A stretch of DNA of 64,000 nt from an uncultured Pseudomonadota bacterium (GTDB lineage Bacteria; Pseudomonadota; Gammaproteobacteria; Steroidobacterales; Woeseiaceae): assembly GCA_913055625.1 (NCBI GenBank), contig CAJXJW010000003.1, positions 434,001-498,000 of the forward strand, given 5' to 3'. The translations under genes were made by a program, and so were the position numbers. Shown here in pieces: positions 1 to 7,390 of this stretch. The first letter of the stretch is position 1; the number at the start of each line of letters is the position of its first letter. Below the pieces are notes generated by a model that saw only the letters and a list, made by a program, of their open reading frames with translations, did no database searches and was not told the DNA's origin.

Positions 1-143
1 CGCACGGCTTCGCGCGCCTCCTGTGGGGTGACCCGGCGCACGGACTCCGCGAACACGAAGCCTATCGCGTCCGCGCCCGCTGCCGCCGCCGCGCTGACGT
101 CGGCCGCGTTGCGCAGTCCGCAGATTTTCACGAACAGGCTCAT
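1..143 (-). CDS. trpF: Phosphoribosylanthranilate isomerase, N-terminal part (cut by window edge)
   Basis: Isomerises N-(5-phosphoribosyl)anthranilate to the 1-deoxyribulose form in tryptophan synthesis. Only the first 47 or so residues are in the window. The start [13 protein letters not shown] is typical of the family, with the catalytic Cys at residue 8 followed by Gly-Leu, then the strand GADAIGFVF. The ATG overlaps the trpC stop as ATGA, so it is the last gene of the trp operon visible here and is probably translationally coupled. The C-terminal part lies beyond base 1. Confidence 0.93.
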   Translation of the reverse strand, partial: MSLFVKICGLRNAADVSAAAAAGADAIGFVFAESVRRVTPQEAREAV

Positions 144-943
144 GCGGCGAGCGCCCCGGCGCCGGCCTGCTTCATCGCCGCGATCAGCGCGGCGGGGTCC
201 CGGCTCCGCATCAGCGCGGTGCCGACGAGCGCCGCGGTATAACCGAGGCCGGCCGCATCGGCGGCATCGTCCGCCGATCGCACGCCGCTTTCCGCAACGG
301 CGGGCCCGGCCGGCAGATGGCCGACGAGATCGGCGAGACGCGCGGGGTCGACGGCGAGCGTGCGCAGGTTGCGCGTGTTCACGCCGAACAGGAGCCTCGC
401 GTTCTGCACGGCGTCCCGGTCGTGCGCATTCAGCAGTGGCGGGAGACGGGCGAGGTCTTCCGCGTCGAAGGATTCGAGCAGCACGAACAGGCCGTGCTCG
501 CGGGCCGCGTCGAGCATCGCGCGCAGGCTCGCGTCCGGCAGCATCGTCACGATCAGCAGCACGCCGCTGGCACCGCTCGCCCGCGCCTCCTCGACCTGCC
601 GCGGGTCGACGAGGAAATCCTTGCGCATCACCGGCACGCCGGGCACGGCAGCCACCACGTCTTCCAGGTGTTCGAGCGACCCGTCGAAGCGCGACGGCTC
701 CGTCAGCACCGAGATCGCCGCCGCGCCGCCGCGCGCGTAGTCGTTCGCGCGGGCGCCGAGGTCGAGCGTCGGCGTCGCGAGCGCGCCCTCGGCGGGCGAA
801 CGCGCCTTGATCTCCGCGATGACGTCGAACGCGCCGAGCGCGAGCGGCACGACCGGGCGGTCAAGCTCGGCATCGGTGAAACGCCGCAGGTGCGCGGCGC
901 GTTCCGCGCTGGCGTCCGCCATCTGTTTGAGAAAATCGCTCAT
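140..943 (-). CDS. trpC: Indole-3-glycerol phosphate synthase
   Basis: Closes the indole ring: converts carboxyphenylamino-deoxyribulose phosphate to indole-3-glycerol phosphate. The 267-residue product is a normal length for a monofunctional TrpC. Visible family motifs are [10 protein letters not shown] (catalytic Lys), [22 protein letters not shown] and the phosphate-binding AVAESGV near the C-terminus. The start at MSDFLKQ was chosen because its ATG overlaps the trpD TGA (ATGA). A longer open frame continues upstream but only as a shadow of trpD. Here trpC and trpF are separate genes, not fused as in E. coli. Confidence 0.96.
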   Translation of the reverse strand: MSDFLKQMADASAERAAHLRRFTDAELDRPVVPLALGAFDVIAEIKARSPAEGALATPTLDLGARANDYARGGAAAISVLTEPSRFDGSLEHLEDVVAAVPGVPVMRKDFLVDPRQVEEARASGASGVLLIVTMLPDASLRAMLDAAREHGLFVLLESFDAEDLARLPPLLNAHDRDAVQNARLLFGVNTRNLRTLAVDPARLADLVGHLPAGPAVAESGVRSADDAADAAGLGYTAALVGTALMRSRDPAALIAAMKQAGAGALAA

Positions 944-1968
944 CGGTCCGCGAAATGCTCCCGCAGCCTGTCGAGCAGCGCGGCAGCGCGGCCGTCGTCG
1001 AGCGCGGCCGCCGCTGCTTCCACGCCCTGGCCCGGGCCGGCGACCGTGCCCTGCACCTCGAGGACGAGCGCGGTGCCCATGATCAGCGCGTCGCGGTGCG
1101 CGCCGGTGTCGTCGCGGTCGAACACGCGGCGCAGCTCGCGCGCATTGTGCTCCGCGTCGCCGCCGGCGAGATCGCCCGGCGCGCAGGTCGCCATGCCGTA
1201 GTCGTCCGGCGTGCGGACGGATTCCTTTACATCGCCCGGCGTCACGTCGAGCAGCAGGAACTCGCCCGCCGGCGTCGCCTCGTCCCAGCCGGGGGAGCCG
1301 TGCACGACGAACGCGCGCTCGATCGGCATGCCGGCGAGCGTGTCCGCCATCAGGCGCGCCGCGGCCTCGCTCCACGCGCCGATGAGCTGGTACGGCGGCG
1401 CGGCCGGGTTCGTCAGCGGGCCGAGCATGTTGAACACCGTGCGCACGCCGAGCGCGCCGCGCACCGGCACCACCGCCTTCATCGCCGGGTGGTAGGCCGG
1501 CGCGAACAGGAACGTGAAGCCGGTGGCCTCGAGGCAGGCGACCGCATCCTTCTCGTGCAGCGGCAGCGGCATGCCGAGGCATTCGAGCATGTCCGCGCTG
1601 CCTGAGCGGCTGGAGACCGAGCGATTGCCGTGTTTCACGACACGCGCGCCGGCCGCGGCGGCGAGCAGGCCCGTGCCGGTCGACAGGTTCAGGCTGCCGG
1701 AGCCGTCACCGCCGGTGCCGACCGTGTCGACCGTCGCCTGCCCCGGCGGGATCTCCGGGTGCACGGCGAGCTTGCGCATCGCGGTCGCGAAGCCGCGGAT
1801 CTCGTCGGCGGTCTCGCCTTTCGCGCGCAGGCCGGCGAGGAACGCCCCGGCCAGCGCCGCGGGCATTTCGCCTTCGGCGAGGCTCAGCATCAAAGCGTGC
1901 GCGTCCGCCTCGCCGAGCGAATGCCCGTCCAGCAGCCGGTCGAGCAGCTTGCTCGCCGGCGACGTCAT
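940..1968 (-). CDS. trpD: Anthranilate phosphoribosyltransferase
   Basis: Transfers phosphoribose from PRPP to anthranilate, the second committed step to tryptophan. The 342-residue protein starts [13 protein letters not shown] and carries the glycine-rich PRPP loop [17 protein letters not shown] followed by [17 protein letters not shown], both diagnostic of TrpD. It is a stand-alone transferase, not fused to the TrpG amidotransferase. The start overlaps the trpG stop (ATGA) and the stop overlaps the trpC start, consistent with coupled translation in trpEGDCF. Confidence 0.96.
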   Translation of the reverse strand: MTSPASKLLDRLLDGHSLGEADAHALMLSLAEGEMPAALAGAFLAGLRAKGETADEIRGFATAMRKLAVHPEIPPGQATVDTVGTGGDGSGSLNLSTGTGLLAAAAGARVVKHGNRSVSSRSGSADMLECLGMPLPLHEKDAVACLEATGFTFLFAPAYHPAMKAVVPVRGALGVRTVFNMLGPLTNPAAPPYQLIGAWSEAAARLMADTLAGMPIERAFVVHGSPGWDEATPAGEFLLLDVTPGDVKESVRTPDDYGMATCAPGDLAGGDAEHNARELRRVFDRDDTGAHRDALIMGTALVLEVQGTVAGPGQGVEAAAAALDDGRAAALLDRLREHFADR

Positions 1969-2576
1969 CGCTCGCCGCCCGGCGCCATGCGCAGGAAATT
2001 CGCCATCAGTCGGTCGCCTTCCGGTGTCAGCACGCTCTCCGGGTGAAACTGCACGCCCTCGAGCGGCAGGCGCTTGTGCCGCACGCCCATGATCTCGCCG
2101 CGGTCCGTCTCGGCCGTCACCTCGAGGTCCGCCGGCAGCGTGCCGTGCTCGGCGCACAGCGAATGATACCGCCCGACCTCCATCGGCTGCGAAATGCCGT
2201 CGAACAGCTGCTTGCCGTCGTGCGTCGCGTCCGAGGTCTTGCCGTGCATCAGCCGCGGCGCGCGCACGATCTCGCCGCCGAAATGCTGCACGAGGCACTG
2301 GTGGCCGAGGCAGACGCCGAGCAGCGGCAGGGAATCCCGGAACGCGGCGATCATCGCGAGCGAGACACCGGCGTCGTCGGGCCGGCCGGGGCCGGGCGAG
2401 ATGACGAGGTGCGTCGGCGCCAGCGCGCGCGCCTCGTCGACCGTGATCGCATCGTTGCGGTACACGCGCACGTCGGCGCCCATCGCCGCGAACGCCTGCA
2501 CCAGGTTGTAGGTGAAGGAGTCGTAATTGTCGATCAGCAACATCCGGACGTTGCTGAAATCATCGGCCGCCGTCAC
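1965..2576 (-). CDS. trpG: Anthranilate synthase glutamine amidotransferase subunit
   Basis: Hydrolyses glutamine and channels ammonia to TrpE. Class I amidotransferase motifs are present: [15 protein letters not shown] at the N-terminus, the nucleophile Cys in LGVCLGHQC, and the His-Glu pair in VQFHPES. I chose the GTG start at 2576: it overlaps the trpE TGA as GTGA and has a strong ribosome site, GGGAGAAGG, five to six bases upstream. The internal ATG at 2543 gives the more usual N-terminus MLLIDNYDS but has no visible ribosome site. A role shared with folate synthesis (PabA) cannot be excluded. Confidence 0.94.
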   Translation of the reverse strand: MTAADDFSNVRMLLIDNYDSFTYNLVQAFAAMGADVRVYRNDAITVDEARALAPTHLVISPGPGRPDDAGVSLAMIAAFRDSLPLLGVCLGHQCLVQHFGGEIVRAPRLMHGKTSDATHDGKQLFDGISQPMEVGRYHSLCAEHGTLPADLEVTAETDRGEIMGVRHKRLPLEGVQFHPESVLTPEGDRLMANFLRMAPGGER

Positions 2577-3958
2577 AAGCCTTCTCCCGCGATCTCCAGC
2601 GCGTGCCGCAGGATCGCACTTTTTGCCATGACTTCCTGGTACTCGTGCGCCGGCACGGAGTCCGCCACGATACCGCCGCCGGCCTGGAAACTGTACTCGT
2701 CACCCGAGAAGACCAGCGTGCGGATCGTGATCGCCTGGTCCATGTCGCCGGACAGGCCGAAGTAGCCTGCAGTGCCGCCGTACAGGCCGCGGCCCACGTC
2801 CTCCATCTCCTCGATGATCTCCATCGCCCGCACCTTCGGCGCGCCGACCAGCGTGCCCGCCGGGAAGCTCGCCGCAAACAGGTCGAACTGGTCGTAACCC
2901 TCCGCGAGCTCGCCCTGCACGCCGCTCACGATGTGCATGACGTGGCTGTAGCGCTCGATCGAGCGGTACGGGTCGACGTGGACGCTGCCGGCCGTCGCGA
3001 CGCGGCCGAGGTCGTTGCGCGCAAGGTCGACCAGCATCACGTGCTCCGCCGCCTCCTTGGGGTCCGCCAGCAGGCGAGCCTCGTTCGCCGCGTCCTCCGC
3101 CGCGTCCGCGCCGCGCGGCAACGTGCCGGCGATCGGCCGCAGCGACGTCGTGCGCCCGTGCAGGCGGACGAGCGCCTCCGGCGACGAGCCGACGACCTTC
3201 AGGTCGCCGAAATCGAAAAAGAACATGTACGGCGACGGGTTGATGAGGCGCATCGCGCGGTATACCTCGAAGGGCGAGACCTCGGCACTGCCGCGGAACA
3301 GCACCGAGATCACGATCTGGTAGATGTCGCCGCTCGCGATGTATTCCTTGCAGGCCTCCACGCGGCGCGCGTGTTCGGCTTCGCTGACGCTCGCCGAGGC
3401 CGGGCCGATCGACGGCGTCACGGACGGCCGCGGAACCGCACCCCGCAGGCACTCGATGACCTCGCGCCTGAGCGCCTCGCGCTCGCTGTCGGGCCCGTCG
3501 TGCAGCAGCGCGACCCGGCGCGTGAGGTGGTCGAACACCAGCAGCGACTCGGTGGCCGTGAACGCGGCCTCGGGCATGTTCTCGCGCGGCGGGGACCGGC
3601 GCGGCAAGCGCTCGAACAGGCGCACCACGTCGTAGCCGGACACGCCCACGAGCCCGCCGGTGAACGGCAGGCCCTCGACGTTCGCCACCGGCCTGGGCGA
3701 CGCGGCCAGCGCGGCACGCAGCGCATCGAGGTACTCACGCTGCGTCGTCGGCCGCGGCCTGCTCTCGCCGTTCACGGCCAGCATCTCGCCGTCCATGCGC
3801 ACGTCGAGCGCCTTGCCGAAGCCGATGAACGAGTAGCGCGCCAGGCGCTCGCCACCCTCGACCGACTCGAGCAGGTAGCGCGGCGCCAGCGGGCCGAGCT
3901 TCAGGTAGGCCGAGACCGGGGTGTCCAGGTCGGCGGCGATGTCGAAAGGTGCGTGCAT
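2573..3958 (-). CDS. trpE: Anthranilate synthase component I
   Basis: Makes anthranilate from chorismate with TrpG. The 461-residue protein has the feedback-site motif LLES near the N-terminus ([19 protein letters not shown]), which in the family binds tryptophan, then the chorismate-binding signatures [41 protein letters not shown] and [15 protein letters not shown]. The start is [12 protein letters not shown] at 3958. The frame stays open for eight more codons, but those lie inside the attenuator hairpin and its U-tract, so they are not a credible start. Control is expected both by attenuation and by Trp feedback. Confidence 0.96.
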   Translation of the reverse strand: MHAPFDIAADLDTPVSAYLKLGPLAPRYLLESVEGGERLARYSFIGFGKALDVRMDGEMLAVNGESRPRPTTQREYLDALRAALAASPRPVANVEGLPFTGGLVGVSGYDVVRLFERLPRRSPPRENMPEAAFTATESLLVFDHLTRRVALLHDGPDSEREALRREVIECLRGAVPRPSVTPSIGPASASVSEAEHARRVEACKEYIASGDIYQIVISVLFRGSAEVSPFEVYRAMRLINPSPYMFFFDFGDLKVVGSSPEALVRLHGRTTSLRPIAGTLPRGADAAEDAANEARLLADPKEAAEHVMLVDLARNDLGRVATAGSVHVDPYRSIERYSHVMHIVSGVQGELAEGYDQFDLFAASFPAGTLVGAPKVRAMEIIEEMEDVGRGLYGGTAGYFGLSGDMDQAITIRTLVFSGDEYSFQAGGGIVADSVPAHEYQEVMAKSAILRHALEIAGEGL

Positions 3959-3970
3959 GCGTGTCCCAAT

Positions 3971-4004
3971 AAAAAAGCCCATCCTCGCGTTCGCGGAGAT
4001 GGGC
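3971..4004 (-). terminator. trp operon attenuator (intrinsic terminator)
   Basis: On the minus strand the arms GCCCATC (4004-3998) and GATGGGC (3983-3977) pair. The inner CGCG/CGCG extends the stem, and six T residues follow immediately (3976-3971). The hairpin lies between the tryptophan-rich leader peptide and trpE, the classical position of a ribosome-mediated attenuator. Confidence 0.93.
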
Positions 4005-4032
4005 TCGTCGTTTTGATTCGCTCAGGCGAGGC

Positions 4033-4095
4033 TCAGCCGGCTACCCACTCCTTCGGGGTCGCCCACCACCATGCGTTGCCGTTGCGAATGCTCAT
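4033..4095 (-). CDS. trpL: trp operon leader peptide with a Trp-Trp-Trp run
   Basis: A 20-residue open frame, MSIRNGNAWWWATPKEWVAG, directly upstream of the trp attenuator. Four of 20 residues are Trp, three of them consecutive (residues 9-11) and one at 17. Scarce charged tRNA-Trp would stall the ribosome there and favour the antiterminator. There is no room for a ribosome-binding site: the best promoter places the RNA start at or next to the ATG, so the leader may be translated from a leaderless RNA. Confidence 0.92.
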   Translation of the reverse strand: MSIRNGNAWWWATPKEWVAG

Positions 4096-4102
4096 GGCGG
4101 CG

Positions 4103-4132
4103 AGTATTGCCAGCGTCGGCCGCCAGCGTCAA
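4103..4132 (-). promoter_or_regulatory. Predicted sigma70-type promoter of the trp operon
   Basis: On the minus strand TTGACG (4132-4127) and AATACT (4108-4103) are separated by 18 bases, matching the -35 and -10 boxes at five and four of six positions. The A of the trpL ATG (4095) lies eight bases beyond the -10 box, where transcription normally starts. I saw no TrpR-like operator palindrome here. Confidence 0.65.
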
Positions 4133-4168
4133 CCGTTGCGTCCGAAACCGCCGCGCCATCGGCCGCGG

Positions 4169-6052
4169 CTAGAGCTGGTAGATCACGGGCAGGATCAGCG
4201 AGAAGCCGATCCACATGATGATGGTCAGCGGTATGCCGACCCGCATGAAGTCCGAGAACTTGTAGCCGCCGGCGCTCAGGATCAGCAGGTTCGTCTGGTA
4301 GCCGTACGGCGTGGCGAAACTCATGTTCGCCCCGAGCAGCACCGCCAGCACGAAGGGTTCGGTGGGCACACCGAGCTGCTGGGCGATGCCGATGGCGATC
4401 GGCGTGCCGATGACCGCCGCCGCGTTGTTCGAGACGATGTTCGTCATGATCGTCATCAGCAGCAGGAACGCGGACAGGATCAGCGGTGTCGGCAGCGCCG
4501 ACGTGCCGGACACGAAGCCCGTCGCCAGGTACTGCGCCGTGCCGGTGCCCATCAGCGCCTTGCCGAGCGCGAGGCTGGTCACGATGATCATGATGACCGG
4601 GATCGACAGCGCACTCGCCGAGTCGCGCCACGTCAGGCAGCCCGTCGCGATCATCAGCCCGAGACCGATCAGCGCGCTGACCGAGATCGGCATGATCCCC
4701 AGCGCCGCGACGAGAATGACCAGGCCCATCACGAACAGCGCGCGCTTCGCGCGGTGCGTGTGCGGCAGGTCCGTCGTGCCGTCGAGCACGAGAATCGACC
4801 CGGAATCGCGCAAGCTCGCGATGGCGTCGCGCGTGCCCTGCACGAGCAGGACGTCGCCGGCGCGCAGGCGGATCAGGTTCAGGTCGCCGGTGACCTGCGA
4901 ACTCGGCGCGCGGGCGCGGTGCAGTGCGAGCGGCATCAGCCCATAGCTCGCCGAGAAGCGCGCGGCCGCGAGGCTGCGCAAGTGCAGCGGCGAACCGCGC
5001 GTGATGACGATCTCCGCGAGCTGCTGGCCCTCTGCCTTGAGCGGCGTCTGCTCGTCGACCGGGTGCTCGTCGTCCGACACGTTGAACAGCGTCGCGCCGA
5101 GCAACTGCTCGTAGTGTTTCAGGTTCTCCGGCGTATCCTTGACGAACAGGCGATCACCGGGCTGCAGCGTCACGGACGGGAGCTTCGCGAGGAACAGGGA
5201 GTCGCTGCGCTGGACCTTGTCGATGCGCATGTTGCCGTCCGCCTTCGCGAGCACTTCCGACAATGTCGCGCCGTCCGCGAAACCGCCTTCCTTCACGTTG
5301 AGCTGCGCGCTGAAGACCCGCGGCGACGTGTCGGCCATCGGTGGCGTGCGATCCGGCAGCATGCGCGGCGCGATCAACCACAGGAACAGGATGCCGACGC
5401 CGCCGACGATCGCGACCGGGAGCACCCACTCGAACATCGTGAACTGGTGCAGGCCGAGATCCTGCGAGATGCCGACGACCAGCAGGTTCGTCGACGTGCC
5501 GATCGTCGTCGACATGCCGCCGATGATCGTGGCCAGCCCCATCGGCATCATGACGCCGGACACCGGGAACTTCGCCCGCAATGACGCGCCGACGAGTATC
5601 GGCATCAGCAGCACGACGATCGGCGTGTTGTTCATGAATGCGCTGAGCACGGCCGCCGCCGCCAGTGTCGCGATCAGCGCCATGACCGGCCGGTTCGCCC
5701 ACGCACGGCTGACGACATGCGCCAGCGGTTGCAGCGCGCCCGTCGTCTCCAGCGCCTTGCCGACCATCATCAGCGCGCAGATCGCGACCAGCGCCTCGTT
5801 ACCGAAGCCGGCGAAGAAATCCGTCGCCTGCAGCGCGACCTCGCCGTCGCGCTCGTACGGAAACAGCGTGAAGCCGGCGACCAGCAGGATCAGGATCGTC
5901 AGCGAAGAAGACTCGAGCGGAATACGGTCGCGCGTGAACAGGAACAACGCCACGACCGTCAATACGAGTACTGCTACGCCGTGTACGTCTAGCGAAGTCG
6001 GATTCAAGAAGGCCCTCTCCCTCCGGCGGCCCCCGACCGTATCCCAGATCAT
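4169..6052 (-). CDS. SLC13/DASS-family anion permease with central RCK_C (TrkA-C) domains
   Basis: Inner-membrane symporter of the divalent anion:sodium family; sulfate or dicarboxylates are typical substrates, but the substrate cannot be read here. The protein (627 residues from this start) has an N-terminal hydrophobic block with NNTPIVVLLMPI, a soluble middle (about residues 225-410) with two TrkA-C-like segments (ADGATLSEVLA, LQPGDRLFVKD; RLRAGDVLLVQG), and a C-terminal membrane block with SNNAAAVIGTPIAIGIAQ and NMSFATPYGYQTN. The ATG at 6052 overlaps the upstream gene's TGA and has GGAG five bases ahead. An alternative TTG at 6007, behind GGAGGGAGAGG, would remove 15 residues. It is probably cotranscribed with the upstream gene. 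Confidence 0.87.
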   Translation of the reverse strand: MIWDTVGGRRRERAFLNPTSLDVHGVAVLVLTVVALFLFTRDRIPLESSSLTILILLVAGFTLFPYERDGEVALQATDFFAGFGNEALVAICALMMVGKALETTGALQPLAHVVSRAWANRPVMALIATLAAAAVLSAFMNNTPIVVLLMPILVGASLRAKFPVSGVMMPMGLATIIGGMSTTIGTSTNLLVVGISQDLGLHQFTMFEWVLPVAIVGGVGILFLWLIAPRMLPDRTPPMADTSPRVFSAQLNVKEGGFADGATLSEVLAKADGNMRIDKVQRSDSLFLAKLPSVTLQPGDRLFVKDTPENLKHYEQLLGATLFNVSDDEHPVDEQTPLKAEGQQLAEIVITRGSPLHLRSLAAARFSASYGLMPLALHRARAPSSQVTGDLNLIRLRAGDVLLVQGTRDAIASLRDSGSILVLDGTTDLPHTHRAKRALFVMGLVILVAALGIMPISVSALIGLGLMIATGCLTWRDSASALSIPVIMIIVTSLALGKALMGTGTAQYLATGFVSGTSALPTPLILSAFLLLMTIMTNIVSNNAAAVIGTPIAIGIAQQLGVPTEPFVLAVLLGANMSFATPYGYQTNLLILSAGGYKFSDFMRVGIPLTIIMWIGFSLILPVIYQL

Positions 6053-7245
6053 AGGCGCTCCGCAACGACGGAGTCGGCACGAACGCGTTTCAGCAGCGCG
6101 CTGATACGCCCGTGGAAGTAACTGAAATCCTTGACATTCCAGCGAAGCAGCGCGGGCGCGCCGGCGAAGCAGCAGGCATCCGCATGCCGCAGCAGCGGCA
6201 GCAGGTTCGTGTACGACATATTCGCGTCACCGGCGGGAAACAGGCTCCACGGCGACAGCGCGAGCAGATTGCGATGTCGCAGCGCCGCGCGCCGCACCGC
6301 GTTCAGCCAGAGCCGCTGCCATTCGCCCGCGTGCCGGCCGCCGGCACGCGGGCTCGTCGTCGTGATCGCGGGCAGCGTCTCGGTGCGAACGACGGCCGCG
6401 GCGGAGGCCGTGACGAGATGTTGCCGCACGTCGGCCAGCAGGCCGTCGAGCAGCGCGAGCGTCGCGTGCGCGGCCGGATCGCGGCCGATTGCGAGCACGT
6501 AATCGCCGATGCCCTCCACGACGATGGCGACGCGGCGATTGAGCCACGCGTCCTGGCGCAGCGCCGCGGTGGGCCAGCGCGACGAGTCGTGCAGCGCGTC
6601 GGCGCTCGCGAGCGCCGCGTCGAGCGCCTCGCGCAGCGCCGGCGTCATGCCGGACGCGTCCGCGCAGCCGTCCAGCGGCAGGCGGACCACGGCCCACGCG
6701 GAGGCCGCCGGCACCTGCAGGCCCGAGACCGGCAGCACGTCGTGAGCCGCTTCGGCATCGAGCAGCGCGCAGGCGCTGTTCACGCTCGGCCACGCCGCCA
6801 CGCGCATGCCCGGCACGCCGCGCAACCGCCACAACGACAATGACCGGCGCGCGATTGCCTCGCCGTCACCGAGGAAGTTCACAACACCGGGGCCGAGCGT
6901 TCGCCGGCGAATGCCGAACGCGATCTCCGGGGCCAGTGCCGCCACATCGACGCTGAGTTCGACCGACGACGTCGGCAGGCCGGCGGCGTGCAACGCGTGC
7001 GCCAGCACGGTGCAAAACGCCTGCAGCCCGGCCGCGTTGCCGTCGCGCAGCGTCACGCGAACGGCAACGGAAGTTTCGCGCGCAACCTGGTCCACGATCT
7101 GGCCGGTCGTGCGTTCGCAGGCCGTCGGGCAATTCATTACATCGGGAACCAACACCCGGACCGACAACCCGCCGGGCACTGCGCCGCACGCCGGGCGTTG
7201 CCCGGCGAGCGGCTTGCGTGTGATTCCCGATTCCGGCACGGGCAT
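6049..7245 (-). CDS. Uncharacterised protein, about 395 residues
   Basis: Not recognised. The product looks soluble and cytoplasmic, with no signal peptide or convincing membrane segment. Visible landmarks are a strand-like start SVRVLVPDV, a central RRVAIVVEGIGDYVLAIGRDP, an Arg-rich NAVRRAALRHRNLLALSPW, and a C-terminal aromatic stretch RWNVKDFSYFHGRISALLKR. Its TGA overlaps the ATG of the DASS permease, so the two are probably coupled and functionally linked. The start is uncertain: GGAAGG abuts the ATG at 7245, but the GTG at 7239 has better spacing. It lies divergent from ppc. Reading frame and codon usage look genuine. Confidence 0.7.
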   Translation of the reverse strand: MPVPESGITRKPLAGQRPACGAVPGGLSVRVLVPDVMNCPTACERTTGQIVDQVARETSVAVRVTLRDGNAAGLQAFCTVLAHALHAAGLPTSSVELSVDVAALAPEIAFGIRRRTLGPGVVNFLGDGEAIARRSLSLWRLRGVPGMRVAAWPSVNSACALLDAEAAHDVLPVSGLQVPAASAWAVVRLPLDGCADASGMTPALREALDAALASADALHDSSRWPTAALRQDAWLNRRVAIVVEGIGDYVLAIGRDPAAHATLALLDGLLADVRQHLVTASAAAVVRTETLPAITTTSPRAGGRHAGEWQRLWLNAVRRAALRHRNLLALSPWSLFPAGDANMSYTNLLPLLRHADACCFAGAPALLRWNVKDFSYFHGRISALLKRVRADSVVAERL

Positions 7246-7390
7246 CCTTCCGTGGACGCGGCGATGCAGTGTCCCGATTGTCCACGAGACATCCGGCGGG
7301 CTGCCCCGGCACTTACTGTATAGGTGCAGGAGTTTTTGCTATTGTCCCGCAGCTTCCGCACCCCCCCATGCGCCATACGGTTGTTTCAGC

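Noticed and set aside
140..1582. Apparent 480-codon TrpD-TrpC fusion frame
   Set aside because: The upstream part is a shadow frame of trpD; trpC starts at 943 with an ATGA overlap, so there is no fusion.
3959..3982. Eight extra N-terminal codons of trpE (MGFFIGTR)
   Set aside because: They are encoded by the attenuator stem and its T-run, so they cannot be a normal start.
2603..5584. Very long plus-strand open frame (993 codons) opposite trpE and the permease
   Set aside because: Its translation is Arg/His/Gln-rich low complexity without any domain, and lies antisense to clear genes; it is a GC-bias shadow.
7246..7390. Defined promoter in the ppc divergent gap
   Set aside because: TATAGG- and TATTGT-like elements exist but none has an acceptably spaced -35 box.
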